Source: Streptomyces sparsogenes (GTDB lineage: Bacteria > Actinomycetota > Actinomycetes > Streptomycetales > Streptomycetaceae). Taken from it: 64,000 nt of DNA. Made by a program: the position numbers and the translations under genes. The DNA lies in assembly GCF_001704635.1 (NCBI RefSeq), contig NZ_MAXF01000107.1, positions 52,139 through 116,138 on the forward strand. Direction: 5' to 3'. The notes under the pieces were generated by a model. The model was given only the letters and a program-made list of their open reading frames with translations, made no database searches and had not been told where the DNA came from. The stretch's first letter is position 1, and every line of letters begins with the position of its first letter. Below, one piece after another: positions 1 to 8,782 of the stretch.

Positions 1-2815
1 GCCACTGCAGCTCGCGCTCCAGCTCGGCCAGCACATCCGCGTCGAGCAGCTCCCGCAGCTCGGCCTGGCCGAGGAGCTCCGCCAGCAGCCGGGAGTCCAG
101 GGAGAGCGCCGCGGCCCGGCGCTCGGCCAGCGGCGAGTCGCCCTCGTACAGGAACTGCGCCACATAGCCGAAGAGCAGCGAGCGGGCGAACGGGGAGGGC
201 TCGGGGGTGGTCACCTCCACCAGCCGGACCCGGCGGGACTCGATGTCGCCCATCAGCTCGGTCAGGCCCGGTACGTCGAAGACGTCCTGCAGACATTCGC
301 GGACGGCTTCGAGCACGATCGGGAACGAACCGAACTCGCTCGCCACCTGGAGGAGCTGCGCGGCCCGCTGGCGCTGCTGCCACAGGGGGGTGCGCTTGCC
401 CGGGTCGCGGCGGGGCAGCAGCAGGGCGCGGGCGGCGCACTCGCGGAAGCGGGAGGCGAACAGCGCCGAGCCGCCGACCTGGTCGGTGACGATCTGGCCG
501 ACCTCGTCCTTGTCGAAGGCGACATCGGCCGCCCCGACGGGGGACTGCTCGGCGTCGTACTCCCGCCCGGGGGCCATCGGGTCGCCGTCCAGCAGGTCCA
601 GGCCCATCAGGTCCGCGTCGGGCAGACGGAGCACGATGCCGTCGTCCGCGTGCATCGCCTGCGCGTCGAGACCGAACCGCTCGGCCAGGCGCGCGCCCAG
701 TGCCAGCGCCCAGGGCGCGTGGACCTGCGCGCCGAAGGGGGAGTGGATGACGACGCGCCAGTCGCCCAGCTCGTCCCGGAAGCGCTCCACGACGATCGTG
801 CGGTCGTCCGGCACATGGCCGCAGGCGCGGCGCTGCTCGTCCAGATACGCCAGCACATTGTCCGCGGCCCAGGTGTCGAGCCCCGCGGCCAGCAGCCGCT
901 CCCGGGCCGCCTCCGGGGCCAGGCCGCCGACCTCGCGGAGGAACGCGCCCAGCGCGCGGCCCAGCTCCAGCGGGCGGCCCAGCTGATCGCCCTTCCAGAA
1001 CGGGAGGCGCCCGGGGACGCCGGGGGCCGGGGTGACCACGACCCGGTCGCGGGTGATGTCCTCGATCCGCCACGAGGTGGTGCCGAGGGTGAACACATCG
1101 CCCACCCGCGACTCGTAGACCATCTCCTCGTCGAGCTCGCCGACCCGGCCCCCGCCCTTCTTGGGGTCCGAGCCCGCCAGGAAGACCCCGAACAGGCCGC
1201 GGTCGGGGATCGTGCCGCCCGAGGTGACGGCCAGCCGCTGCGCCCCCGGGCGCCCGGTGACGGTGCCCGCCACCCGGTCCCACACCAGGCGCGGCCGCAG
1301 CTCGGCGAAGGCGTCGGAGGGATAGCGGCCCGCGAGCATGTCGAGGACCGAGGTGAAGGCGGACTCCGGGAGCGCGGCGAAGGGCGCGGCCCGGCGCACC
1401 AGGGCCAGCAGCTCGTCCACGTCCCAGGTGTCCACGGCCACCATGGCGACCAGCTGCTGGGCCAGCACGTCCAGCGGGTTGGCGGGCACCCGCAGCGACT
1501 CGATGGCCCCCTCGCGCATCCGCTCGGTGACCACGGCCGCCTGCACCAGGTCGCCGCGGTACTTCGGGAAGACCACACCGGTGGAGACCGCCCCCACCTG
1601 ATGGCCGGCGCGGCCAACCCGCTGCAGCCCGGAGGCCACCGACGGCGGCGACTCGACCTGGACGACGAGGTCGACCGCGCCCATGTCGATGCCCAGCTCC
1701 AGGCTGGAGGTGGCCACCACGGCAGGCAGCCGGCCCGCCTTCAGGTCCTCCTCCACCAGCGCCCGCTGCTCCTTGGACACCGAGCCGTGGTGCGCGCGGG
1801 CCAGCAGGGCGGGCGCCCCCTTGGCGGCCCCCGACTCGGCCATCAGCTCGGCGGGGGAGTGGTCCTCGGGCAGCGCCTCGCCCGTGGCCCGCTCGTACGC
1901 GATCTCGTTGAGCCGGTTGCACAGGCGCTCGGCGAGGCGGCGGGAGTTGGCGAAGACGATGGTCGAGCGGTGGGCCTGCACCAGATCGGCGATCCGCTCC
2001 TCCACATGGGGCCAGATCGACGGCTTCTCGCCCGTGTCCCCGTCCTGGACGGGCGAGCCGCCCAGCTCGCCCAGGTCCTCGACCGGGACCACCACCGACA
2101 GGTCGAACTCCTTGCCCGAGGGCGGCTGGACGATCTCCACCCTGCGCCGCGGCGAGAGGAACCGCGCCACCTCGTCCACCGGCCGCACCGTGGCCGACAG
2201 CCCGATCCGCCGGGCCGGGTGGGCCAGCAGCTCGTCGAGCCGCTCCAGGGAGAGCGCGAGATGCGCCCCGCGCTTGGTCCCGGCGACGGCGTGCACCTCG
2301 TCCAGGATCACCGTCTCCACGCCGCGCAGCGCCTCCCGCGCGGACGAGGTGAGCATCAGGAACAGCGACTCGGGGGTGGTGATGAGGATGTCCGGCGGCC
2401 GGCTGACCAGCGCGCGGCGCTCGGCCGCCGGGGTGTCGCCGGAGCGCACGCCCACCCGGATCTCGGGCTCGGGCAGGCCGAGCCGGACGGACTCCTGGCG
2501 GATGCCGGTGAGCGGGCTGCGGAGGTTGCGCTCGACATCCACCGCCAGGGCCTTGAGCGGCGAGACGTACAGCACCCGGCAGCGCTTCCGGGTCTCGGCC
2601 GGCGGGGGCGTGCCGGCCAGCCGGTCGAGGGCGGCGAGAAAGGCCGCCAGGGTCTTGCCCGAGCCCGTCGGGGCCACGACCAGCACGTCCGAGCCCTCGC
2701 CGATCGCCCGCCAGGCGCCCTCCTGGGCGGCCGTGGGCGCGGTGAAGGCGCCCGTGAACCATCCGCGGGTCGCGGGGGAGAAACCGTCGAGTGCTGGGCC
2801 TGCCATGTCCTCCAT
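1..2815 (-). CDS. lhr: Lhr-type superfamily 2 DEAD/DEAH helicase (C-terminal part outside window)
   Basis: About 938 codons are visible and the gene runs off the left edge. The N-terminal helicase core shows Walker A APTGSGKT at residues 48-55, a DEVH box (LDEVHAV), motif III (GLSATVRPV) and a C-terminal helicase domain with TSSLELGIDMG and QRVGRAGHQVG. The core is followed by an Lhr-like winged-helix/beta region. Large actinobacterial Lhr proteins are about 1500 residues, so roughly a third is missing here. Family members are 3'-5' ATP-dependent helicases linked to DNA repair. The ATG at 2815 is used; an in-frame ATG at 2806 is possible, and neither has an ideal ribosome binding site. The gene is divergent from the AraC-like regulator. 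Confidence 0.93.
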   Translation of the reverse strand, partial: MEDMAGPALDGFSPATRGWFTGAFTAPTAAQEGAWRAIGEGSDVLVVAPTGSGKTLAAFLAALDRLAGTPPPAETRKRCRVLYVSPLKALAVDVERNLRSPLTGIRQESVRLGLPEPEIRVGVRSGDTPAAERRALVSRPPDILITTPESLFLMLTSSAREALRGVETVILDEVHAVAGTKRGAHLALSLERLDELLAHPARRIGLSATVRPVDEVARFLSPRRRVEIVQPPSGKEFDLSVVVPVEDLGELGGSPVQDGDTGEKPSIWPHVEERIADLVQAHRSTIVFANSRRLAERLCNRLNEIAYERATGEALPEDHSPAELMAESGAAKGAPALLARAHHGSVSKEQRALVEEDLKAGRLPAVVATSSLELGIDMGAVDLVVQVESPPSVASGLQRVGRAGHQVGAVSTGVVFPKYRGDLVQAAVVTERMREGAIESLRVPANPLDVLAQQLVAMVAVDTWDVDELLALVRRAAPFAALPESAFTSVLDMLAGRYPSDAFAELRPRLVWDRVAGTVTGRPGAQRLAVTSGGTIPDRGLFGVFLAGSDPKKGGGRVGELDEEMVYESRVGDVFTLGTTSWRIEDITRDRVVVTPAPGVPGRLPFWKGDQLGRPLELGRALGAFLREVGGLAPEAARERLLAAGLDTWAADNVLAYLDEQRRACGHVPDDRTIVVERFRDELGDWRVVIHSPFGAQVHAPWALALGARLAERFGLDAQAMHADDGIVLRLPDADLMGLDLLDGDPMAPGREYDAEQSPVGAADVAFDKDEVGQIVTDQVGGSALFASRFRECAARALLLPRRDPGKRTPLWQQRQRAAQLLQVASEFGSFPIVLEAVRECLQDVFDVPGLTELMGDIESRRVRLVEVTTPEPSPFARSLLFGYVAQFLYEGDSPLAERRAAALSLDSRLLAELLGQAELRELLDADVLAELERELQW

Positions 2816-2885
2816 CGTGCACCGGGCCACTGACAACGGGCGGACCCGCAGGTCAGGGCCCCGGGGAGCGGCGCACAATGACCCC

Positions 2886-3749
2886 ATGGACACCAAACGG
2901 CGGTCGGCGGAGTGGGCACGGCACTGGCGCTGGACCGCGCTGCCGGGCCTCGACCTGCTGCGGGCCCGCTACGTGGACCACAGCTTCCCCCTGCACTCGC
3001 ACGACGGGTACGTCTTCGGCGCGGTCACCCGCGGGGTGGAGGAGGTCGGGCTGCCGGGCGGCACCGAGCGGGCCGGCCCCGGCACCGTCGTCATGATCAA
3101 CCCCGAGGTGCCGCACACCGCGCGCGCCGGGGCCCCGGAGGGCTGGGCCTACGCCACGCTCTACCCCTCCCTGTCGGTGATCGCCGAGATCGCGGCCGAG
3201 ACCACCACGGTCCGCGGCACCGTCGGGTTCCGCGAGGTCCTGGTCGAGGACGCGCACGCCGCACACCTCATCAGCGAGGTCCACCGGGCGGCCGAGGAGG
3301 GCAACGCGCTCGCCGCCGACGGCCTGCTGCGCGTCGCCGTCGCCCGGCTGCTGCGGCGCCACGGCGGCCCGCTCCCCGCACGCCCGGCGCGCACCGCGGG
3401 CGCGCGGGTGGCGGTACGCGCCCGCGAGATCCTCGACGCGCGGATGGCGGACCCGCCCACCCTGGAGGCCCTGGCGGCCGAGCTCGGTACGGGCCCCTTC
3501 GCCCTGCTGCGCGCCTTCCGTGCCGCCTACGGCATGCCGCCGTACACCTGGCTCACCGACGCGCGGGTGCGCCGGGCGCGCCGCCTGCTCGAGGGCGGGG
3601 CCGCCCCGGCCGAGGCCGCCGTCGCCGTCGGCTTCACCGATCAGCCCCATCTGAACCGCCACTTCACCCGGATCGTCGGAGTGCCACCGGGCGCCTACCG
3701 GCGCGAGCGTGCAAGAACGTACAAGACCGGATCCGGTCCGGTCTCCTAG
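2886..3749 (+). CDS. AraC-family transcriptional regulator with cupin-type sensor domain
   Basis: 287 residues. The N-terminal part is an AraC-type ligand-binding cupin (HSFPLHSHDGYVFG, then a PGTVVMINPEVPH turn). The C-terminal part has two HTH motifs (LEALAAELGTGPFALLRAFR and AEAAVAVGFTDQPHLNRHF) and the family-typical G-x-PPGAYRRER end. The ATG at 2886 has GGGGAG about 15 nt upstream. The AzlC/AzlD genes follow directly, which suggests this protein controls them; that is inferred from position only. The effector is unknown, though AzlCD pairs export branched-chain amino acids, so an amino-acid-like ligand is possible. Confidence 0.92.
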   Translation: MDTKRRSAEWARHWRWTALPGLDLLRARYVDHSFPLHSHDGYVFGAVTRGVEEVGLPGGTERAGPGTVVMINPEVPHTARAGAPEGWAYATLYPSLSVIAEIAAETTTVRGTVGFREVLVEDAHAAHLISEVHRAAEEGNALAADGLLRVAVARLLRRHGGPLPARPARTAGARVAVRAREILDARMADPPTLEALAAELGTGPFALLRAFRAAYGMPPYTWLTDARVRRARRLLEGGAAPAEAAVAVGFTDQPHLNRHFTRIVGVPPGAYRRERARTYKTGSGPVS

Positions 3750-3750
3750 C

Positions 3751-4561
3751 GTGCGGAGTGTGGCAGAACAGATCGACATACGTACCGGCTCCGGGGCCGG
3801 TCCCGGAGCCGACCGCGGTTCCGGAGACGAGCCCGGAACCGAGCCCGTGACCGGCTCCCCGCCCGGAGCGCCCAAGGCGAGCACGGCCGTGGTCCGCGAC
3901 GCGCTGGGCGTCGGGGTCGCGGTCGGGCTCTCCGGCTTCGCCTTCGGGGTGACGTCGGCGGGCGCGGGCCTCAGCGTCCCGCAGACCTGCGCGCTCAGCC
4001 TCCTCGTCTTCACCGGCGCCTCGCAGTTCGCCCTCGTGGGCGCGCTGGCGGCGGGCGGCAATCCGCTCACCGCCGCCGCGGGGGCGTTCTTCCTGGGCGT
4101 GCGCAACGCCTTCTACGGGCTGCGGCTGTCCGGCCTCCTCGCGCTGCCCCGTTCGGTGCGGCCCCTGGCCGCCCAGTGGGTCATCGACGAGACCTCCGCC
4201 GTCGCCCTGGCGCAGCCGGACCGGCGGAGCGCGCGGCTCGGCTTCACCGTCACCGGCCTGAGCCTGTACGTCCTGTGGAACCTCACCACGCTGATCGGCG
4301 CCCTCGGCGCGTCCGCGCTCGGCGACACCGCCGCCTGGGGGCTGGACGCCGCCGGCCCGGCGGTCTTCCTCGCCCTGCTGGCCCCTCCGCGGCACGGTCG
4401 AGCGGGCCGCGGCCGGCCTCGGGGCCCTGCTCGTCCTCGGCTGCCTGCCGGCGCTGCCCGCCGGCGTACCGGTCCTGGTGGCGGCGCTCGCCGCGCCCGC
4501 CGTGCTGGCCGCGCACGGCCTGCGCGCCCGGCGCGCGACCGGGGAGGGGAGGGACCGTTGA
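3751..4561 (+). pseudogene. azlC: AzlC-family permease gene with an apparent frameshift near its 3' end
   Basis: The first 200 or so codons encode a typical AzlC (large subunit of a branched-chain amino acid exporter), with the conserved stretches LLVFTGASQFALVGAL and FFLGVRNAFYGLRL. After LALLAP (codon near 4384) the frame becomes Arg/Pro-rich with no membrane character. The expected C-terminus (LRGTVERAAAG, then LLVLGCLPALPAGVPVLVAA) is in the next frame from about 4388 and ends at TGA 4559-4561, which overlaps the azlD start. Two (or two plus a multiple of three) bases seem to be lost around 4384-4390. The remaining frame reads uninterrupted into azlD, so a scrambled AzlC-AzlD fusion could be made. 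The start (GTG 3751 or 3760) is uncertain. A sequencing error in GC-rich DNA is a real alternative. Confidence 0.75.
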
Positions 4562-4860
4562 GCACCTGGATCGCCATCGGTGTCACCGCGGCCGGGTGCT
4601 ACCTGGTCAAACTGCTGGGCCTGTCGGTGCCCGCCGGCGCGCTCGAGCGCCCGCTCGTCCGGCGCCTGGCCGCGCTGCTCCCCGTCGCGCTGCTGGCCGC
4701 CCTCACCGCCCAGCAGACCTTCGGCGACGGCGGGCACCTGGTCCTCGACGCGCGGGCCGCCGGGCTCGGCGCGGCCGTGATCGCCCTGGTGGCGCGCGCT
4801 CCCTTCCTGGTGGTGGTCGCCGTCGCGGTGGCCGTCACCGCGGGCGTACGGGCGCTGTAG
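4558..4860 (+). CDS. azlD: AzlD-family small membrane subunit of a branched-chain amino acid exporter
   Basis: 100 residues with three to four hydrophobic segments (TWIAIGVTAAGCYLVKLLG, LLPVALLAALTAQQ, AAVIALVARAPFLVVVAVAV) and the AzlD-typical R-x3-LLPVALL-x2-L-x2-Q pattern. The TTG start at 4558 overlaps the native azlC stop and is preceded by AGGGGAGGGA, a strong ribosome binding site, so translational coupling to azlC is expected. AzlD acts only with AzlC, so its function depends on whether the upstream frameshift is real. Confidence 0.85.
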   Translation: MSTWIAIGVTAAGCYLVKLLGLSVPAGALERPLVRRLAALLPVALLAALTAQQTFGDGGHLVLDARAAGLGAAVIALVARAPFLVVVAVAVAVTAGVRAL

Positions 4861-4872
4861 CCGCGGGCCCCC

Positions 4873-5802
4873 TCACAGGGCGCGGCCGTACGCGCGCAGC
4901 GTCAGCAGGGCCTCGATGGTCACGATCGGCCGCGACTCCAGGGCCGCCCCGGGCGCCCGGGTGCTCCGGCGGAGGGGCCAGCCGCCGTCCTCGCACTGGG
5001 AGTCCGCGAGGAAGTCGAGCGACCGCTCCACTTCGGTGTCGGTGAACCATGCGCGGGCGGGGGAGCCGGGAGTGGGCGCCACCTCGTGGACGAAGATCCG
5101 CCGGTCCGGGGGGTGGCCGTGCGGAGGCGGGGTGGCCCGGGCGGCTTCGGGGTCCAGCGCCACCAGCCCCTGCTTGCGCACCCGCCGGCCGAGCCGCTCC
5201 GCCGCCGCCAGCGCCCGGGGGCGGTCCGGCGCGCCGTCGAGGAAGGCGACGGCCGCCAGGACCTCCTCCGCACGGGGCGCCGCGCGCTCCTCCAGCGCCG
5301 CGACCGCCGCCCAGCAGAAGTCGGTGGCCCGGAACAGCCAGGCATGCCAGACGTCGTTGCGGTGCAGCAGCCCCACCACCGGGCCGGTGGTGAGCAGGTC
5401 CCCGGCCGGGCCGTCCGCCACCGGGCCCCCGAAGGCCGCCGGGCTGCCCGGCGGCGCGGGGCGGTGCGCCGGGAGCGCGCCGTCCGGGGTGGTGATCTCC
5501 GTCAGATAGCGGCACAGGCCCTCCGCGCGCCGCCCCCCGCAGCGGCCGATCCCGTCCAGGACGCGCAGCGCGTGCGCGGCGTGCTGCGGCCGGCTGTGCG
5601 GGCCCCGCAGGTCCGGCTCCAGGGCGTGGCCGTAGCCCCCGTCGTCCCCCAGGTACGCGGTCAGCGCGGTCTCGACCGGGTCGGCGCCCCCGCCCAGGAA
5701 GTGGTACGCGAATCTGCGCTGCTCGAGCACCCGGGCGGTCAGCCATACGAACTGCTCGGCGCGGGCCAGCGGGGAGGAGGGGGCTGCTGCGGATCGGTCC
5801 AT
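4873..5802 (-). CDS. Conserved protein with prenyltransferase/squalene-cyclase-like repeats
   Basis: 309 residues. It has several alpha/alpha-toroid-like repeats, for example DDGGYGHALEPDLRGP and the QW-like motif DSQCEDGGWPLRR near the C-terminus. These resemble the terpenoid cyclase/prenyltransferase superfamily repeats that often annotate such proteins. The acidic DxDD motif of squalene-hopene cyclases is not visible, so catalysis should not be assumed. The start was set at ATG 5802 (MDRSAAAP) because the longer frame upstream has Arg-rich non-family sequence. It converges on the azl genes with a 12-bp gap. Confidence 0.7.
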   Translation of the reverse strand: MDRSAAAPSSPLARAEQFVWLTARVLEQRRFAYHFLGGGADPVETALTAYLGDDGGYGHALEPDLRGPHSRPQHAAHALRVLDGIGRCGGRRAEGLCRYLTEITTPDGALPAHRPAPPGSPAAFGGPVADGPAGDLLTTGPVVGLLHRNDVWHAWLFRATDFCWAAVAALEERAAPRAEEVLAAVAFLDGAPDRPRALAAAERLGRRVRKQGLVALDPEAARATPPPHGHPPDRRIFVHEVAPTPGSPARAWFTDTEVERSLDFLADSQCEDGGWPLRRSTRAPGAALESRPIVTIEALLTLRAYGRAL

Positions 5803-5881
5803 GGGCCGACCGTAGGCCGGAAAGCGCTGTCGCACGGCGGCTCGCGCCGGAGTGCACCCCCAGGAGCGCGATACTGGGCGC

Positions 5882-6076
5882 ATGCGGTTGACGGACTTCT
5901 GGCGACGGATGGCGGACTACTTCGGAGAGGGGTACGCCGACTCCTTCGCGCGCGACCATGTGATGTCGGAGCTCGGCGGCCGCACCGTGCACCAGGCGCT
6001 GGACGCCGGCTGGGAGGCCAAGGACGTCTGGCGCGGGGTCTGCCGCGCGATGGAGATTCCGGCGGACCGGCGCTGA
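5882..6076 (+). CDS. DUF3046 domain protein
   Basis: 64 residues beginning MRLTDFWRRMADYFGEGYAD and ending in the IPADRR tail. This is the whole of DUF3046, a small actinobacterial family regularly found just upstream of recA. Its function is unknown. ATG 5882 gives the family-length protein. The TGA stop lies in the first unit of the 10-bp tandem repeat that follows. Confidence 0.9.
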   Translation: MRLTDFWRRMADYFGEGYADSFARDHVMSELGGRTVHQALDAGWEAKDVWRGVCRAMEIPADRR

Positions 6077-6177
6077 CGAGCGCTGACGAGCGCTGACGAG
6101 CGCTGACGAGCGCTGACGAGCGCGGACAAGCGCGGACAAGCGCTGACAAGAACGGACAGGCGCTGACAGGCGCTGAG
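6071..6177. repeat. Tandem repeat, 10-bp unit (CGCTGACGAG)
   Basis: Five perfect head-to-tail copies of CGCTGACGAG occupy 6071-6120. About five degenerate copies follow to 6177 (CGCGGACAAG twice, CGCTGACAAG, AACGGACAGG, CGCTGACAGG). The array starts inside the last codons of the DUF3046 gene and fills most of the space before the next gene. The degeneracy increases in one direction, as in arrays that expand by slippage. Confidence 0.95.
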
Positions 6178-6262
6178 CCGAGCGGTGAGCAAGGGCTGAA
6201 CAAGCGCCGAGCGGGCGCCGCGCGGCCGCCGTCCCGCGGGCCCCGACTCGCGGGGTGGCCGG

Positions 6263-7507
6263 ATGTCCGCCCCGGATGTACGCCACACTTGCCCAGTGGC
6301 CCCCGCAGAAGAGACCCTCCCGCCCGACGCCGACGGCGTCCCCGCCGCCCCCGAGGCCGCCGCCGCCCGCGAGGCGCGGCCCGACGGGCGCATGCCGCGC
6401 TGGCTCCCGCGCGCCATGGTGCTCGCGCTGGCCCTGGTGGCCTGTTTCCGCCTCGCCACCTGGGCCTTCGACCAGCTGACCGGACTGCTCCTCAACATCC
6501 TCATAGCGTTCTTCCTCGCGCTCGCCGTCGAACCGGCCGTGGACCGGATGGCGGCGCGCGGCGTGCGCCGGGGGCTGGCCACCGGGCTGGTCTTCCTCGG
6601 CATCCTGATCGGCGTCGCCGGGTTCTTCACCCTGCTCGGCTCGATGCTCGCCGACCAGATCGTGACCATGGTCGAGGAGTTCCCGAAGTATCTGGACCAG
6701 GTGGTCAGCTGGATCAACGAGACCTTCCACACCGAGCTGTCGCGGGTCGAGATCCAGGACAGCCTGCTCCACTCCGAGTGGCTGCAGAGCTACGTCAAGA
6801 ACAGCGCGAACAACGTGCTGGACGTCTCGGCGCAGGTGCTCGGGGGGCTCTTCAAGGTCCTCACGGTGACCCTCTTCGCCTTCTACTTCGCCGCCGACGG
6901 CCCCCGGCTGCGCCGCGCCCTGTGCTCGGTGCTGCCGCCGAGCCGGCAGACCGAGGTGCTGCGCGCCTGGGAGATCGCGGTCGCCAAGACCGGCGGCTAC
7001 ATCTACTCGCGTGGCCTGATGGCGCTGATCTCCGGCATAGCGCACTACGTGCTGCTGGAGTGGCTGGGCGTGCCGTACGCCCCGGCGCTGGCCGTCTGGG
7101 TGGGGGCGATCTCGCAGTTCATCCCGACCATCGGCACCTATCTGGCGGGCGCCCTGCCGATGCTCATCGCGTTCACCGTCAACCCCTGGTACGCGCTGTG
7201 GGTACTGGTCTTCGTGGTGGTCTACCAGCAGTTCGAGAACTACCTGCTGCAGCCGCGCATCACCGCCAGGACCGTGGACATCCACCCGGCCGTCTCCTTC
7301 GGCTCGGTCATCGCGGGCACCGCCCTGCTGGGCGCGGTGGGCGCGCTGATCGCGATCCCGGCGACCGCGACGCTGCAGGCGTTCCTCGGCGCGTACATCA
7401 AGCGGTACGACGTGACGGACGACCCGCGGGTCCAGGGCCGGACGCGGCGCCGGCGCGGCATGTCGGCGCTCGCGCGGGCCCGCGACGCGCTGAAGCGGCG
7501 CGGTTGA
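6263..7507 (+). CDS. AI-2E family transporter-like membrane protein
   Basis: 414 residues from ATG 6263; GTG 6296 would give a 403-residue protein and may be the true start. At least seven hydrophobic segments are visible (MVLALALVACFRLATW, LLLNILIAFFLALAVEP, GLVFLGILIGVAGFFTLLG, LTVTLFAFYFAADGP and others), with the family motif QFIPTIGTYLAGALP and the C-terminal FENYLLQPRI stretch. This superfamily (PF01594) contains AI-2 exporters and Na+/H+ antiporters, so the substrate cannot be read from sequence. The stop overlaps the -35 element of the recA promoter. Confidence 0.9.
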   Translation: MSAPDVRHTCPVAPAEETLPPDADGVPAAPEAAAAREARPDGRMPRWLPRAMVLALALVACFRLATWAFDQLTGLLLNILIAFFLALAVEPAVDRMAARGVRRGLATGLVFLGILIGVAGFFTLLGSMLADQIVTMVEEFPKYLDQVVSWINETFHTELSRVEIQDSLLHSEWLQSYVKNSANNVLDVSAQVLGGLFKVLTVTLFAFYFAADGPRLRRALCSVLPPSRQTEVLRAWEIAVAKTGGYIYSRGLMALISGIAHYVLLEWLGVPYAPALAVWVGAISQFIPTIGTYLAGALPMLIAFTVNPWYALWVLVFVVVYQQFENYLLQPRITARTVDIHPAVSFGSVIAGTALLGAVGALIAIPATATLQAFLGAYIKRYDVTDDPRVQGRTRRRRGMSALARARDALKRRG

Positions 7508-7533
7508 CACGAAAATCGAACATCCATTCTCAT
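7504..7533 (+). promoter_or_regulatory. recA promoter with LexA (SOS) box
   Basis: The -35 element TTGACA (7504-7509) and a -10 candidate TCTCAT (7528-7533) are separated by 18 bp. The SOS box GAACATCCATTC (7518-7529) fills most of the spacer, so LexA binding would block the promoter. The box fits the Gram-positive LexA pattern GAAC-N4-GTTC with one mismatch, and I recall the same sequence from Streptomyces recA promoters. Confidence 0.85.
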
Positions 7534-7550
7534 GGTGGATCTCGGCTGAG

Positions 7551-7559
7551 TTATCCACA
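7551..7559 (+). promoter_or_regulatory. DnaA-box-like 9-mer TTATCCACA in the recA leader
   Basis: TTATCCACA is a perfect E. coli-type DnaA box. It lies downstream of the recA promoter, about 88 bp before the start codon. Streptomyces DnaA prefers TTGTCCACA, so binding is possible but unproven; a single 9-mer can also occur by chance. Confidence 0.4.
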
Positions 7560-7646
7560 GGCGGAGGGCGTCCGGGCCGCTTGTCAGTGGCAGGCGTTAG
7601 CGTCGTGGACGTGAAGCGATCGACACAAGCAAACCGGGTGGAACCC

Positions 7647-8780
7647 ATGGCAGGAACCGACCGCGAGAAGGCGCTCGACGCCGCGCTCGCACAGATTGAA
7701 CGGCAATTCGGCAAGGGCGCAGTGATGCGCATGGGGGAGCGGCCGAACGAGCCGATCGAGATCATCCCCACCGGATCGACGGCGCTCGACGTGGCCCTCG
7801 GCGTCGGCGGCCTGCCGCGCGGCCGTGTGGTGGAGGTCTTCGGTCCCGAGTCCTCCGGTAAGACCACCCTGACCCTCCACGCGGTGGCCAACGCCCAGCG
7901 GGCCGGCGGCACGGTCGCCTTCGTGGACGCGGAGCACGCCCTCGACCCGGACTACGCGCAGAAGCTGGGCGTCGACACCGACTCCCTGATCCTCTCCCAG
8001 CCGGACAACGGCGAGCAGGCGCTCGAGATCACCGACATGCTGATCCGTTCCGGCGCGCTCGACCTCATCGTCATCGACTCCGTCGCCGCCCTGGTGCCGC
8101 GCGCGGAGATCGAGGGCGAGATGGGCGACTCCCACGTCGGCCTCCAGGCCCGGCTGATGAGCCAGGCGCTCCGCAAGATCACCGGCGCGCTCAACCAGTC
8201 CAAGACCACCGCGATCTTCATCAACCAGCTCCGCGAGAAGGTCGGCGTCATGTTCGGCTCCCCGGAGACGACGACCGGTGGCCGGGCGCTGAAGTTCTAC
8301 GCCTCGGTGCGCCTGGACATCCGCCGCATCGAGACGCTCAAGGACGGCACCGAAGCGGTCGGCAACCGCACCCGCGTCAAGGTCGTGAAGAACAAGGTCG
8401 CGCCGCCCTTCAAGCAGGCCGAGTTCGACATCCTCTACGGCCAGGGCATCAGCCGCGAGGGCGGCCTGATCGACATGGGCGTCGAGCACGGCTTCATCCG
8501 CAAGTCCGGCGCCTGGTACACGTACGAGGGCGACCAGCTCGGCCAGGGCAAGGAGAACGCCCGGAACTTCCTGAAGGACAACCCCGACCTGGCCAACGAG
8601 ATCGAAACGAAGATCAAGGAGAAGCTGGGCATCGGCGTCAAGCGGGAGGAGCCGGCCGTGGAGCCCGGCGCCGACGCGGGCGCCCCGGCCGCGGCCGCCG
8701 CCGCACCGGTGAAGGCGGCGCCCGCCACGGCGGCCAAGGCCGGGACGAAGGCGGCCAAGGCCGCCACGGCCAAGAGCTGA
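7647..8780 (+). CDS. recA: Recombinase RecA
   Basis: 377 residues. RecA forms the ATP-dependent filament for homologous recombination and triggers LexA self-cleavage. Visible features are the MAGTDREKALDAALAQIERQ start, Walker A GPESSGKT (66-73), the Walker B region LIVIDSVAALVP, the L2 segment FGSPETTTGGRALKFYAS, and the conserved C-terminal core. An Ala/Lys-rich tail follows (KAAPATAAKAGTKAAKAATAKS region), typical of Streptomyces RecA. ATG 7647 is preceded by GGTGGAA. recX follows after 2 nt, so the two are co-transcribed from the LexA-controlled promoter. Confidence 0.99.
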   Translation: MAGTDREKALDAALAQIERQFGKGAVMRMGERPNEPIEIIPTGSTALDVALGVGGLPRGRVVEVFGPESSGKTTLTLHAVANAQRAGGTVAFVDAEHALDPDYAQKLGVDTDSLILSQPDNGEQALEITDMLIRSGALDLIVIDSVAALVPRAEIEGEMGDSHVGLQARLMSQALRKITGALNQSKTTAIFINQLREKVGVMFGSPETTTGGRALKFYASVRLDIRRIETLKDGTEAVGNRTRVKVVKNKVAPPFKQAEFDILYGQGISREGGLIDMGVEHGFIRKSGAWYTYEGDQLGQGKENARNFLKDNPDLANEIETKIKEKLGIGVKREEPAVEPGADAGAPAAAAAAPVKAAPATAAKAGTKAAKAATAKS

Positions 8781-8782
8781 CC

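Noticed and set aside
6071..6177. CRISPR-like array
   Set aside because: The repeat unit is 10 bp with no spacers and no cas genes nearby.
4835..7912. 1025-codon open frame on the minus strand
   Set aside because: It crosses the AI-2E, DUF3046 and part of recA in antisense and has no recognisable domain.
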